Source of the DNA: Acidimicrobiales bacterium
Lineage (GTDB): Bacteria; Actinomycetota; Acidimicrobiia; Acidimicrobiales; JAHWLA01
Direction: 5' to 3'
DNA: 64,000 nt
Assembly (NCBI GenBank): GCA_035536915.1
Contig: DATLNE010000044.1
Coordinates: 186,001 to 250,000, forward strand
In this document: positions 27,975 to 36,055 of the stretch, piece after piece
Layout: each line of letters opens with the position of its first letter
Position numbering within the stretch: position 1 is the stretch's first letter
The notes under the pieces: generated by a model
Seen by the model: only the letters and a program-made list of their open reading frames with translations
Database searches by the model: none
What the model was told of the DNA's origin: nothing
Position numbers and translations under genes: made by a program

Positions 27975-28721
27975 TCATTCGCCGACCGGAAGCAATCGCG
28001 CCACGGCGCAGGCGGCGCCGAAGCCGTTGTCGATGCCCACGACGGTGATGCCCGCCGCGCACGACGCCAACATGCCGAGCAGCGCCGTCACCCCCTCCAA
28101 GGCGGCGCCGTAGCCCGCCGAGGTGGGCACGGCCACCACCGGCGCGGCGGTGATCCCCCCGACGATCGACGGCAGCGCGCCTTCCATGCCCGCCACCACG
28201 ACGACGGCATCGGCGGCGGCCAGGTCGTCGACTGTCGACAGCAACCGGTGAACGCCCGCCACCCCGCAGTCGGCCACCAGCGTGGGGCGGAACCCGTAGG
28301 CGGTCATGGTGGCCACGCACTCGTCGGCCACCGGCAGGTCGGCCGTGCCCGCCGTCATCACCAGCACTCGCCCGGGGCGAACGGCTGCAGGCCGCCACAC
28401 CAACGTCCACCCTGTCTCGACCCCGCCGGGGTTGCGCGCCAAGGCGGCGGCCGCTTGTTCCGCCGACGCTCGGGTCAGCAGCACGGGGCCGCCGTCGGCC
28501 TCGGCCAGCAACTCGGCCACGATCGCCGCGCACTGCTCGGGGGTCTTGCCCGGTCCGTACACCGCCTCAGGCAGCCCTTGCCGCAGCACCCGGTGGTGGT
28601 CGACGCGGGCGAAGCCGAGGTCGGCGAAGGGCAGCCGCCGCAAGCGGCTCACCGCGTCGTCGGGCGCCAGCGCCCCCGATCGCACGTCGTCGAGCAGTTT
28701 TCTCAGGGCGGGCTCGTCCAT
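27975..28721 (-). CDS. larB: LarB, pyridinium-3,5-biscarboxylic acid mononucleotide synthase
   Basis: A 248-residue protein with a C-terminal AIR-carboxylase (PurE-like) domain; LarB carboxylates nicotinic acid adenine dinucleotide, the first step of nickel-pincer cofactor synthesis. Visible family motifs: an N-terminal helical LRRLPFADLGFARVDHHR, YGPGKTPEQ, VMTAGTADLPVADECVATM, and GGITAAPVVAVPTSAGYGAA with LASCAAGITVVGIDNGFGAA. ATG start. The gene is divergent from pheA with only 21 bp between starts, so the promoters must overlap or the messages be leaderless. Confidence 0.9.
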   Translation of the reverse strand: MDEPALRKLLDDVRSGALAPDDAVSRLRRLPFADLGFARVDHHRVLRQGLPEAVYGPGKTPEQCAAIVAELLAEADGGPVLLTRASAEQAAAALARNPGGVETGWTLVWRPAAVRPGRVLVMTAGTADLPVADECVATMTAYGFRPTLVADCGVAGVHRLLSTVDDLAAADAVVVVAGMEGALPSIVGGITAAPVVAVPTSAGYGAALEGVTALLGMLASCAAGITVVGIDNGFGAACAVARLLPVGE

Positions 28722-28742
28722 GGCGTCACTATCCTGCCTGCG

Positions 28743-29669
28743 ATGGCGCGCGTCGCGTTCCTCGGACCGCCGGGGACGTTCACCGAAGAGGCACTGCTGA
28801 CCCAGCCCGACCTGGCGTCGGCCGAGCTCGTGTCCATGCGCACCATGCCCGACGTGCTGGCCGCCACCTCGGCGGGCGACGTCGACTACGGCTTCGTGGC
28901 CCTGGAGAACGCCATCGACGGCACGGTCAACGAGTCGATCGACTCGTTGGTCTTCGAGCACGACGACCTGCTCATCCAACGCGAGGTCGTCATCGGCGTG
29001 CACCTCAACCTGGTGGGCCCGCCCGGCACCGCGCTGGCCGACATCCGGCGGGTGCTGTCGTTCCCCAAAGCCATCGCCCAGTGCCGGCGCTTCCTGGCCG
29101 AGTCGTTGCCGCACGCCGAAGCGGTGGCCGCGCTGTCGACGGCGGAAGCGGTGCGGGAAGTGGGCGAACAGCGGCCGCCCGGCACTGCCGCGGTCGGCAC
29201 GGCCCTGGCCGCCAAGCTCTACGGCCTCGACGTGCTGGCCGAAGACATCGAGGACCACCCCGAGAACGCCACCCGCTTCGTCCTCGTCAGCCGCGACGGC
29301 GTGCCCAAGCCCACCGGCCACGACAAGACGAGCATCGTGTGCTTCCAGCGCACCGACCACCCAGGCAGCCTGCACGCCATCCTCGGCCAGTTCTCGGCCC
29401 GGGCCATCAACCTCACCAAGCTGGAGTCGAGGCCGACCAAGACGGCGCTGGGCGACTACTGCTTCATCATCGACCTCGAAGGCCACGTGGCCGACGAGGT
29501 GGTGGCCGATTGCCTGCGCGACCTGCACGCGTCACTGGCGGGCGTGAAGTTCCTCGGCTCCTACCCGGCGGCGGGCGAGCACGGCGCCGCCATCCGGCGG
29601 GAGGCCGACGAGGCGTGGCGGGCGGCCGACGAATGGATCACGGCACTGCGCGACCGGGTCGCCCGGTAA
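28743..29669 (+). CDS. pheA: Prephenate dehydratase
   Basis: A 308-residue enzyme that converts prephenate to phenylpyruvate in phenylalanine synthesis. The periplasmic-binding-like catalytic domain has FLGPPGTFTEEA, ENAIDGTVNESID and the catalytic NATRF near residue 175. A C-terminal ACT domain follows (SIVCFQRTDHPGSLHAIL, LTKLESRPTK), where phenylalanine binds for feedback inhibition. No chorismate mutase domain is fused, as usual in actinomycetes. tRNA-Ser(TGA) begins 13 bp after the stop codon. Confidence 0.95.
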   Translation: MARVAFLGPPGTFTEEALLTQPDLASAELVSMRTMPDVLAATSAGDVDYGFVALENAIDGTVNESIDSLVFEHDDLLIQREVVIGVHLNLVGPPGTALADIRRVLSFPKAIAQCRRFLAESLPHAEAVAALSTAEAVREVGEQRPPGTAAVGTALAAKLYGLDVLAEDIEDHPENATRFVLVSRDGVPKPTGHDKTSIVCFQRTDHPGSLHAILGQFSARAINLTKLESRPTKTALGDYCFIIDLEGHVADEVVADCLRDLHASLAGVKFLGSYPAAGEHGAAIRREADEAWRAADEWITALRDRVAR

Positions 29670-29682
29670 CCTCGTCAGCCCG

Positions 29683-29767
29683 GGAGGGATGGCAGAGCGG
29701 CCGAATGCGAGGCTCTTGAAAAGCCTTGAGGGGCAACCCTCCGTGGGTTCAAATCCCACTCCCTCCG
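29683..29767 (+). tRNA. tRNA-Ser (TGA)
   Basis: An 85-nt class II tRNA without encoded CCA. The acceptor GGAGGGA (29683-29689) pairs with TCCCTCC (29760-29766); discriminator G. The anticodon stem AGGCT/AGCCT holds CTTGAAA, anticodon TGA. The T-arm is GTGGGTTCAAATCCCAC. Its last 19 bases overlap, antisense, the end of the phosphatase gene. Confidence 0.96.
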
Positions 29768-31473
29768 CTCGGTACACGCACCACCAGGATGGCGAGGTCG
29801 TCGCGGGCCTCGCCCGTGCGGAACTCGTCGACGGCGCCCTCCACGGTTGCTGCCACCGCATCGGCGGCGAGCCCGGCGGCCGACTGCACCGCCTGCAACA
29901 GCCGCTCCTCGCCGAACTGCTCGTCGCCCCGCCGGGCTTCGGTCACGCCGTCGGTGTAGAAGACGAGGGCGTCGCCGGGGTTCAGGTGGACGGCGTGGTC
30001 GTAGAGGGCGGGGTTCTCGAGGATGCCGAGGATGGTGCCGGGCCGGCCGACGACGCGGGCCGAGCCGTCGGCGCGCAGGACGACAGGCGGTGGGTGGCCG
30101 CCCAGCGACACCACCACGTCGGCGTGGCCGTCGGCCGGCCGCACAGTGGCGAAGGCAACGGTGATGAACCGGCCCGCCGCCTCGTGGCGGTTCATTGCCT
30201 CGTTGAGCACGGCGAGCACGTTGCGAGGCCGGCGGGTGCGCATGACGGCGGCCCGCAACGTGTAGCGGGCGAAGGCGGTGACCGTCGCCGCCTCGGCGCC
30301 CTTGCCGCACACGTCGCCCATGACCACGCCCCACGCCGTGCCCCGCACGGGGAAGAGGTCGTAGAAGTCGCCGCCGACCTCGGCGCCCCGACCGGCGGGG
30401 CGGTAGCGCCCGCCCACTTCGAGGCCGGGGATCTCGGGAAGGTGCGGAGGTAGCAGGCTGGCCTGCAGCGTCTGGGCCAAGGCGGCGAAGCGTTCCCCCG
30501 ATTCGCGCACCTCCTGCTCGGCCCGGCGCCGTTCGAGGAACTGGGCCAACTGCCCGCCGATGGTGGCCACCACGCCGACGAGGTCGGCGTCGACCGGCTT
30601 GCGTTCGCCGTGGAAGAAGTCGATGGCGCCGAGGAAGCGGCCCTCCGACATGATCGGGAAAGCGAAGCCCGCGTGGAGGCCCAGGGCCTTGGCCAACGTC
30701 GAGCGGGGGTAGCGCTCGTCCTGGGCCAAGTCCTCGACCCACACCGGCGCTTCCCGTTCCCACACCTCGCCGGGCAAGCCTGTGCCGCGGGCGAAGGTGG
30801 TGACGCGGGTGAGGCGGGTGAACTCCTCGGCATCGACGCCGGGCGCGCACCACACCTCTTGGCAGCAGAGTGTCTCGCCGTCGTCGGCCACCAGCCACAG
30901 GGCGCCCAGTTGCCAGCCCAGGCTTGTGCCGATGGCTTCGAGCACCAACGGCGCCGCCCCTTCGAGGGTGTGCACCGTGCCGCTCAGCCCGAGCAGCACG
31001 GCCACGTCGGAGGTGGCCCGGAAATAGCTCGTCATGGCCTGCTGGCGTTCGAGTTGCACCCGGTCCGACAGGTCGCGCAGTGAGGCGACGAAGACCCGGC
31101 GGCCCTCGCCCGCCTCGAAGGCGCTGAGGGTGAGCTCGACTTCGATCTCGTGGCCGTCGCGGTGCAGGGCCGGCACCCGCACGGCGGTGCCGATCAGCCG
31201 GGCTGTGCCGGTGCGGAGGAATCGGGCGAAGCCGTCGAGGTGGGCATCGCGCAACTGGGGCGGCACGATCTCGACCAGGGCGTGGCCGCGCAACTCGCCC
31301 GCGGGCCACCCGAGGAGGTTCTCGGCGGCCGGGTTGCAGTAGACGATGCGGTTGCCGTCGTCGGCTGCAACGATGGCGTCACTGAGCGCGTCGAGGATGA
31401 CGTCGTGTCCGATCGACGCCAGCGCTTCCCCCGGCAACTCGACCGCCGGCTCAGGTCTGCGAGCAGAAGCCAA
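29749..31473 (-). CDS. PAS-GAF-PP2C (SpoIIE-type) signalling phosphatase
   Basis: A 574-residue cytoplasmic protein: a PAS domain (about 20-140; AIVAADDGNRIVYCNPAAENLLGW), a GAF domain (about 165-325) and a C-terminal SpoIIE/RsbU phosphatase (about 345-570; GGDFYDLFPV, VMGDVCGKGAEAA, LGGHPPPVV, FYTDGVTEAR, ARDDLAILVVRV). Such enzymes dephosphorylate STAS anti-anti-sigma proteins. The nearest STAS gene (33649) lacks the phosphorylatable Ser, so the target is probably elsewhere. Its TGA stop lies in the T-loop of tRNA-Ser(TGA), a 19-bp tail-to-tail overlap. ATG start, 40 bp from tRNA-Ser(GCT). Confidence 0.9.
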   Translation of the reverse strand: MASARRPEPAVELPGEALASIGHDVILDALSDAIVAADDGNRIVYCNPAAENLLGWPAGELRGHALVEIVPPQLRDAHLDGFARFLRTGTARLIGTAVRVPALHRDGHEIEVELTLSAFEAGEGRRVFVASLRDLSDRVQLERQQAMTSYFRATSDVAVLLGLSGTVHTLEGAAPLVLEAIGTSLGWQLGALWLVADDGETLCCQEVWCAPGVDAEEFTRLTRVTTFARGTGLPGEVWEREAPVWVEDLAQDERYPRSTLAKALGLHAGFAFPIMSEGRFLGAIDFFHGERKPVDADLVGVVATIGGQLAQFLERRRAEQEVRESGERFAALAQTLQASLLPPHLPEIPGLEVGGRYRPAGRGAEVGGDFYDLFPVRGTAWGVVMGDVCGKGAEAATVTAFARYTLRAAVMRTRRPRNVLAVLNEAMNRHEAAGRFITVAFATVRPADGHADVVVSLGGHPPPVVLRADGSARVVGRPGTILGILENPALYDHAVHLNPGDALVFYTDGVTEARRGDEQFGEERLLQAVQSAAGLAADAVAATVEGAVDEFRTGEARDDLAILVVRVPSGGSGI

Positions 31474-31513
31474 TGAACCACCTTACCGATGGCGCGTACA
31501 CTGGCGGCGCCGA

Positions 31514-31601
31514 GGAGAGGTGCGAGAGCGGCCGAATCGGACTCACTGCTAATGAGTTGACCTCTAACCGGGGTCCGGGGGTTCAAATCCCCCCCTCTCC
31601 G
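31514..31601 (+). tRNA. tRNA-Ser (GCT)
   Basis: An 88-nt class II tRNA, CCA not encoded. The acceptor GGAGAGG (31514-31520) pairs with CCTCTCC (31594-31600). The anticodon stem ACTCA/TGAGT encloses CTGCTAA, giving GCT. The T-arm is GGGGGTTCAAATCCCCC. A strong terminator begins 3 bp later. Confidence 0.96.
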
Positions 31602-31604
31602 CGT

Positions 31605-31640
31605 AGCGGCCGGACCTCCGGGACCGGCCGCTTTTTTTTT
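31605..31640 (+). terminator. Rho-independent terminator of tRNA-Ser(GCT)
   Basis: AGCGGCCGG (31605-31613) pairs with CCGGCCGCT (31624-31632) around a 10-nt loop, followed by nine T residues to 31640. It is the only textbook hairpin-plus-T-run terminator seen in the window. Confidence 0.9.
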
Positions 31641-31651
31641 CGCTCAAGTGC

Positions 31652-31683
31652 GACTAGTTCTTTGCCGACCCCGAGAACTAGTC
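31652..31683. promoter_or_regulatory. Inverted repeat upstream of the GGDEF-EAL gene
   Basis: GACTAGTTCT (31652-31661) and AGAACTAGTC (31674-31683) are perfect 10-bp arms around a 12-bp spacer, ending 16 bp before the GTG start of the cyclic-di-GMP gene. It may be an operator or a 5' hairpin. A related ACTAGTCC palindrome precedes the protease gene at 40401. Confidence 0.5.
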
Positions 31684-31699
31684 CTGCCGAGGAGCGCGA

Positions 31700-33616
31700 G
31701 TGTCGAAGTCGAATGACCGCATGTGGCGATGGTTGGCGCTCGTCGCTGTCCCGTGCATCGGGGCGGGCGTGGCCCGGTCCACCACGCAGCTGCGATTCAT
31801 GATCCTGGTGGGGGCCGGGGTGACGTGGCTGCTGCTGCGGGCCACCGAGCGCAGCCGTTGGTCCGAGCACGTGGCCAAGGCCGAGATGGCGAGCCAGGCC
31901 CGGTTCGCAGCGTTCGTGCAGCATTCGTCCGACGTGGTCACCGTGGTCGACGCCACCGGCGTCATCCGCTACCAGAGCCCGTCGGTGGAGCGGGTCTTCG
32001 GCTACCAGCCCGGCATCCACGTGGGCACCGAACTGCGGGAGCTGCTCCATCCCGAGGACGCCCGGCGGGTCTTCGGGCTCATCCTCACCGCCGCCGAGGA
32101 AGGCCGCACCAGCACGTTGGTCGAGTGCCGGGTGCGCCACGCCGACGGCTCGTGGCGGTACGCCGAGACCGCGGTCAGCAGCCTGCTCGACGACCCCGAG
32201 GTGTGCGGCGTCATCCTCAACACCCGTGACGTCAGCGAACGCAAGGTGCTGGAGGAGCAGCTCGCTCATCAGGCCTTTCACGATTCGCTGACCAAGCTGG
32301 CCAACCGGGCCCTGCTCAAGGACCGCATCGACCACGCGCTGGCGCGGGCGGCGCGGCGGGGCCGGCCGTTGGCCGTGATGCTGCTCGACCTCGACGGGTT
32401 CAAGGCGGTCAACGACAGCCTGGGCCACGACGCAGGCGACGAGCTGCTGGTGGCCGTGGCCGACCGCATCAGCGAGTGCATCCGCCCGACCGACACCGCG
32501 GCCCGCCTCGGCGGCGACGAGTTCGCCGTGCTGGTGGAAGACCTGGCGTCGCCGGGCGACTACACGGTGGTGGCCGAGCGAATGCTGGAGTCGCTGCGGG
32601 AGCCGTTCTGCCTGCACGGCAAGGAGGTGTTCGTGCGGGGCAGCGTCGGCATCGCCATGGTGGGCGAGGGCGACAACACGTCCGACGAGCTGCTGCGCAA
32701 CGCCGACGTCGCCATGTACATGGCCAAGGCCGAGGGCAAGAACCGCTACGAGCTGTTCAACCCGAGCATGCACTCGGCCATGCTCGAACGGCTCGACATC
32801 GAAGCCGACCTGCGCCGCGCCGTGGAGAACGGCGAGTTCGTCCTGCACTACCAGCCCACTGTGGTCTTGCAGACGGGGCGCATCGCAGGCGTCGAGGCGT
32901 TGGTGCGCTGGCAGCACCCGACGCGGGGGCTCGTCCCGCCCATGGAGTTCATCCCCATCGCCGAGGAGACCGGGCTCATCGTGCCCCTGGGCGAGTGGGT
33001 GCTGCGCGAGGCATGCGCCCAGGCCCAGCGCTGGCACGAGGAGCACGAGTCGGAGCCGCCGTTGAAGATGGCGGTCAACCTGTCGGTGCGCCAGTTGCAG
33101 CAGGAGGACATCGTGGCCACGGTGGCCCAGGTGCTGGCCGACACCGGGTTCGACCCGGCCGCGCTGACGCTGGAGATCACCGAGAGCGCGGTGATGAACG
33201 ACCACGTCACCACCATCGTGCGGCTCAACGCCCTCAAGGCGCTGGGCGTGCGCATCGCCGTCGACGACTTCGGCACCGGGTACTCGTCGTTGTCGTACCT
33301 GCGGCGCTTCCCCATCGACGTGCTCAAGATCGACCGTTCGTTCGTGGACGGCGTGACCGACGGGTCGCAGAAGCGGGCACTGCTTCGCACCATCGTGGAG
33401 CTGGGCCGCACGCTGAACCTGGAGACGGTGGCCGAAGGCATCGAGCTACCCGAGGAGCTGCAGCAACTGCGCTCGCTCGACTGCGACCTGGGCCAGGGCT
33501 ACTACTTCGCCCGGCCACTGGAGGCCGATGCCTTGGGGCCGTTGCTGGCGCAGGGCGAGGTGACGTCGGCCGAGGTCGTGCTCGACTTCCCGGGGCGGCC
33601 CACCGAGGTTTTCTGA
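31700..33616 (+). CDS. PAS-GGDEF-EAL cyclic-di-GMP protein
   Basis: A 638-residue protein: two N-terminal hydrophobic segments (about 9-45), a PAS domain (about 68-190; SSDVVTVVDATGVIRYQSPSV), a GGDEF domain with intact RLGGDEFAVL, and an EAL domain with VEALVRW, LEITESAVM, DDFGTGYSSL and the loop KIDRSFV. Both the cyclase and phosphodiesterase motifs look complete, so it could make or break c-di-GMP. The GTG start at 31700 is supported by GAGGAG five bases upstream. The STAS gene follows 32 bp after the stop, possibly in the same transcript. Confidence 0.94.
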   Translation: MSKSNDRMWRWLALVAVPCIGAGVARSTTQLRFMILVGAGVTWLLLRATERSRWSEHVAKAEMASQARFAAFVQHSSDVVTVVDATGVIRYQSPSVERVFGYQPGIHVGTELRELLHPEDARRVFGLILTAAEEGRTSTLVECRVRHADGSWRYAETAVSSLLDDPEVCGVILNTRDVSERKVLEEQLAHQAFHDSLTKLANRALLKDRIDHALARAARRGRPLAVMLLDLDGFKAVNDSLGHDAGDELLVAVADRISECIRPTDTAARLGGDEFAVLVEDLASPGDYTVVAERMLESLREPFCLHGKEVFVRGSVGIAMVGEGDNTSDELLRNADVAMYMAKAEGKNRYELFNPSMHSAMLERLDIEADLRRAVENGEFVLHYQPTVVLQTGRIAGVEALVRWQHPTRGLVPPMEFIPIAEETGLIVPLGEWVLREACAQAQRWHEEHESEPPLKMAVNLSVRQLQQEDIVATVAQVLADTGFDPAALTLEITESAVMNDHVTTIVRLNALKALGVRIAVDDFGTGYSSLSYLRRFPIDVLKIDRSFVDGVTDGSQKRALLRTIVELGRTLNLETVAEGIELPEELQQLRSLDCDLGQGYYFARPLEADALGPLLAQGEVTSAEVVLDFPGRPTEVF

Positions 33617-33648
33617 AACCTGCGGCGGGCCTCGAGCGTTGAAGAGGC

Positions 33649-33939
33649 ATGCACGTCGACGTGGAACGCTCGGGGGACGAAGCGCTGGTGACGTTGGCGG
33701 GGGAGCTCGACACCGCGAGCAGCCGGTCGTTGCGGTTGACGTTGGCGTCGCTGGTCGACGACGGCGTGAAGGTGCTGCGGGTGCGGGCCGCGGCACTGTC
33801 GTTCCTCGACGCCGCTGGCCTCGGCGTGCTCATCGGCGTGGCCCGTCGGCTGCGTGAGGTGGGCGGGTCGTTGCACCTGGAGTCGGCCAGCCGCCAGGTG
33901 TCGCGGGTGGTGGCGTTGAGCGGGGTCGCCCTGGACTGA
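33649..33939 (+). CDS. STAS-domain anti-sigma factor antagonist with the phospho-site replaced by Ala
   Basis: A 96-residue single STAS domain like SpoIIAA/RsbV, which releases sigma factors by binding anti-sigma kinases. The normal DS(S/T)GLG phosphorylation loop reads FLDAAGLGVL here: both positions that could carry Ser are Ala. It therefore should not be inactivated by an RsbW-type kinase and may be a constitutive antagonist or a non-phosphorylated binding module. It lies between the c-di-GMP gene and an ECF sigma operon. Confidence 0.85.
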   Translation: MHVDVERSGDEALVTLAGELDTASSRSLRLTLASLVDDGVKVLRVRAAALSFLDAAGLGVLIGVARRLREVGGSLHLESASRQVSRVVALSGVALD

Positions 33940-33982
33940 ATCGGCGCGGAACGCCGGGGGTCACCCGGGCGTCTCCCTGTCG

Positions 33983-34462
33983 ATGTCAGTGTCGATGGCG
34001 ATGGCCGAAGCGGAACCGTGGTCCGGTCCCTTCGTGGAGCTCTATCGGGAGCGCCACGAGCCCATGGTGCGTTTGGCGTACCTGTTGACCGGCGACCGGG
34101 CCGCTGCTGAGGAGCTGGTGCAGGACGCCTTCATCGCCGTGCATCGTTCGTGGGGGCGGGTGACGCAACCGTCGGCCTACCTGCGCACGGCGGTGGTGAA
34201 CGCCTGCCGCTCGTGGGGGCGGCGCCAGGTGCTGGAGCGTGACCGACGGCCGGCGTCGGCCGAGCATGCCTTCCTGGTGGCCGACGAGATGTGGGACCTG
34301 TTGCAGACGCTGCCGGAGCGGCAGCGGGCGGCGATCGTGCTGCGGTTCTACGAGGACCTGCCCGATCGGGAGATCGCCGAGATCCTCGGATGCCGGGAGG
34401 CGACGGTGCGCACGGCTGTGTTTCGCGGGTTGGCGGCGCTGCGCAAGGAGGTGACGCCATGA
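33983..34462 (+). CDS. ECF RNA polymerase sigma factor (SigE/SCO-type subfamily)
   Basis: A 159-residue sigma-70-type factor with only regions 2 and 4. Region 2: ELYRERHEPMVRLAYLLTGDRAAAEELVQDAFIAVHRSW. Region 4: LQTLPERQRAAIVLRFYEDLPDREIAEILGCREATVRTAVFRGLAALR, with a complete HTH. The AYLLTGD...EELVQDAF pattern is that of the large actinomycete SigE-like group. It overlaps the downstream membrane-protein gene by ATGA, so that protein is its probable regulator. A start at one of the two internal ATGs is also possible. Confidence 0.92.
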   Translation: MSVSMAMAEAEPWSGPFVELYRERHEPMVRLAYLLTGDRAAAEELVQDAFIAVHRSWGRVTQPSAYLRTAVVNACRSWGRRQVLERDRRPASAEHAFLVADEMWDLLQTLPERQRAAIVLRFYEDLPDREIAEILGCREATVRTAVFRGLAALRKEVTP

Positions 34463-35331
34463 GCATCGAGGACGAGGTGCGGTCGATGTTGGTACGTCGG
34501 GCGGCCGACGTGTCGGTGGGCGAGGCCGAGTGGCAGCGGCTGGTGTCGCGGCTGGAGGCCGAGACCGGCGTGGCCGGGTCGCGGCGGGTGCGGCCGGTGT
34601 GGGTGCTGGCGGCCGCGGCCGTGGTGCTGCTGGTGGTGGGCGCTGCGGTCCTGCTGCCCCGGGAGGACGACTCGGCGGTGCAGGTGGTGACGCCGCCTCA
34701 GCCGACGACCACTGTTACGCCCGAGCCGACGACCACGACGACGACGGCCCGGGTGGCACCCGCCGGCGACGAGCCGGTGGTGGCGTTGTACCCGGCGTTG
34801 TCGATGCCGGAGTTGGAGGCGCTGGAGGCGGAGGTGGCCAAGGGGGCCCGTGACGACTTGGGCGACCCGCGGGCCGTGGCCGCTGCCTACGTGCGAGAGC
34901 GGCTGGGGCCGGACGTGGCGTACTCGGTGGCCGAGTTCCAGCAGGGCGACTCGATGAGCGGCGAGGTGCCGTACCGCACGCCGCCGGAGGGCGACGGCAG
35001 CGGGTCGGGCGTGGTGATGGTGCGGAAGCTGCGGTCGCTCTGGTACGTCGTGGGCTCCGCCGCCGACAGCGTGGCCGTGCGCATGGCGTCGTACGACGGG
35101 CAGTGGACGGGCGGCGAGGCCGAGGCGCTGGCGGCGGGGCGGCTGCAGGTGTCGGTCGACAGCGGGGTGGCCGGATCGGGCGACGCCTTCGAGGAGATGA
35201 CGGTGCGACGGGGGCAGCGGGTCGACCTGACGATGGAGTTCGGCAAGCACCGGGCGGTGGTGCTGCGGGTGCGGTTCGTCGGTGCCGACGGGGCGGTGCA
35301 GTTCGGGGACTATTTGCTGCCGGCGGCGTAG
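34459..35331 (+). CDS. Single-pass membrane protein, probable anti-sigma partner
   Basis: A 290-residue protein with a 46-residue cytoplasmic part (MSIEDEVRSMLVRRAADVSVGEAEW), one helix (about 47-66) and a Thr/Pro-rich linker before an extracytoplasmic domain of roughly 190 residues. The N-terminal helix pattern EDEVRSML.RRAADV is common in proteins encoded next to SigE-like ECF factors. There is no zinc-binding anti-sigma HxxxCxxC motif. The ATGA overlap with the sigma gene gives strong translational coupling. Function is inferred from layout and position only. Confidence 0.72.
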   Translation: MSIEDEVRSMLVRRAADVSVGEAEWQRLVSRLEAETGVAGSRRVRPVWVLAAAAVVLLVVGAAVLLPREDDSAVQVVTPPQPTTTVTPEPTTTTTTARVAPAGDEPVVALYPALSMPELEALEAEVAKGARDDLGDPRAVAAAYVRERLGPDVAYSVAEFQQGDSMSGEVPYRTPPEGDGSGSGVVMVRKLRSLWYVVGSAADSVAVRMASYDGQWTGGEAEALAAGRLQVSVDSGVAGSGDAFEEMTVRRGQRVDLTMEFGKHRAVVLRVRFVGADGAVQFGDYLLPAA

Positions 35332-35345
35332 GGAAGAGAGGCAGG

Positions 35346-35804
35346 ACGCAAACGTTCCTGCCGTACCCCGACTTCGTTGCCTCCGCCCGCGTGCTCGATC
35401 CGCGGCGGCTGGGCAAGCAGCGGGTGGAGGCGCTGCAGATCATCCGGGCACTGACGTGGCCGACGTACGGGTGGAAGCACCACCCGGCAGTCGTCATGTG
35501 GCAGGGGTGCGAGGAGGCCCTCGGGGCGTACGGGGTGGCCGTGTGCGAGGAGTGGGTGCGTCGTGGGCACGGCGACACGTGCGAGGCGACCATGGCGGCC
35601 GACCTGGGGACGGCCGGGGTGCCGGTGCCGCCGCGGCCGCAGGCGGGGTTGGCGGCGGCCGGGGCGCTGCCGGAGTGGCTGGGCGACGAGGCGCTGCACC
35701 GCAGCCACCGGTCGGCGCTCCTGCGCAAGGACCCCGAGTGGTACGCCCGGTTCTTCGACGACGTGCCCGACGACCTGCCCTACGTCTGGCCTTCGAAGCG
35801 GTAG
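35346..35804 (+). CDS. MSMEG_6728-type conserved protein with apparent ACG start
   Basis: A 152-residue soluble protein recognised by QTFLPYPDFVASARVLDPRRLGKQRVEALQI and GWKHHPAVVMWQG, a conserved family of unknown function. Family members normally begin M(R)QTFLPY; here the Met position is ACG (35346). The only in-frame ATG lies 243 bp upstream inside the previous gene. GAGAGG precedes the ACG by a few bases, so rare ACG initiation or a T-to-C change in the start codon is likely. It ends 31 bp before tRNA-Arg. Confidence 0.75.
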   Translation, partial: TQTFLPYPDFVASARVLDPRRLGKQRVEALQIIRALTWPTYGWKHHPAVVMWQGCEEALGAYGVAVCEEWVRRGHGDTCEATMAADLGTAGVPVPPRPQAGLAAAGALPEWLGDEALHRSHRSALLRKDPEWYARFFDDVPDDLPYVWPSKR

Positions 35805-35835
35805 GGCACGCCTGCTAACGTCTCTGAGCCCACCT

Positions 35836-35911
35836 GCGCTCGTAGCTCAACGGATAGAGCATCTGACTACGGATCAGAAGGTTGGGGGTTCGAATCCCTC
35901 CGAGCGCGCCA
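35836..35911 (+). tRNA. tRNA-Arg (ACG)
   Basis: A 76-nt tRNA with encoded CCA. The acceptor GCGCTCG (35836-35842) pairs with CGAGCGC (35901-35907). The anticodon stem TCTGA/TCAGA encloses CTACGGA, anticodon ACG (read as inosine-CG). The T-arm GGGGGTTCGAATCCCTC is intact. Accessory-looking genes follow it. Confidence 0.97.
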
Positions 35912-36013
35912 CATAGATCCCCAACTCCAGGGGAACGTCGGAGTGCCTCGCCGAGCGGCGACACGCGCTGGTCACGGCGTGCAGTGGACCTGTGGAACTG
36001 ACGAGAAACTGAT

Positions 36014-36055
36014 GGACTGGTGTGACTGCAGACTGTATCAGTTAGCATCCAGTCC
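36014..36055. promoter_or_regulatory. Inverted repeat ending at the start codon of the Schlafen/AlbA_2 gene
   Basis: GGACTGG (36014-36020) and CCAGTCC (36049-36055) are perfect arms 28 bp apart; the second arm abuts the GTG start at 36056. A possible -10 (TAGCAT, 36043-36048) would give a nearly leaderless message. An operator for self-regulation is plausible but unproven. Confidence 0.35.
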
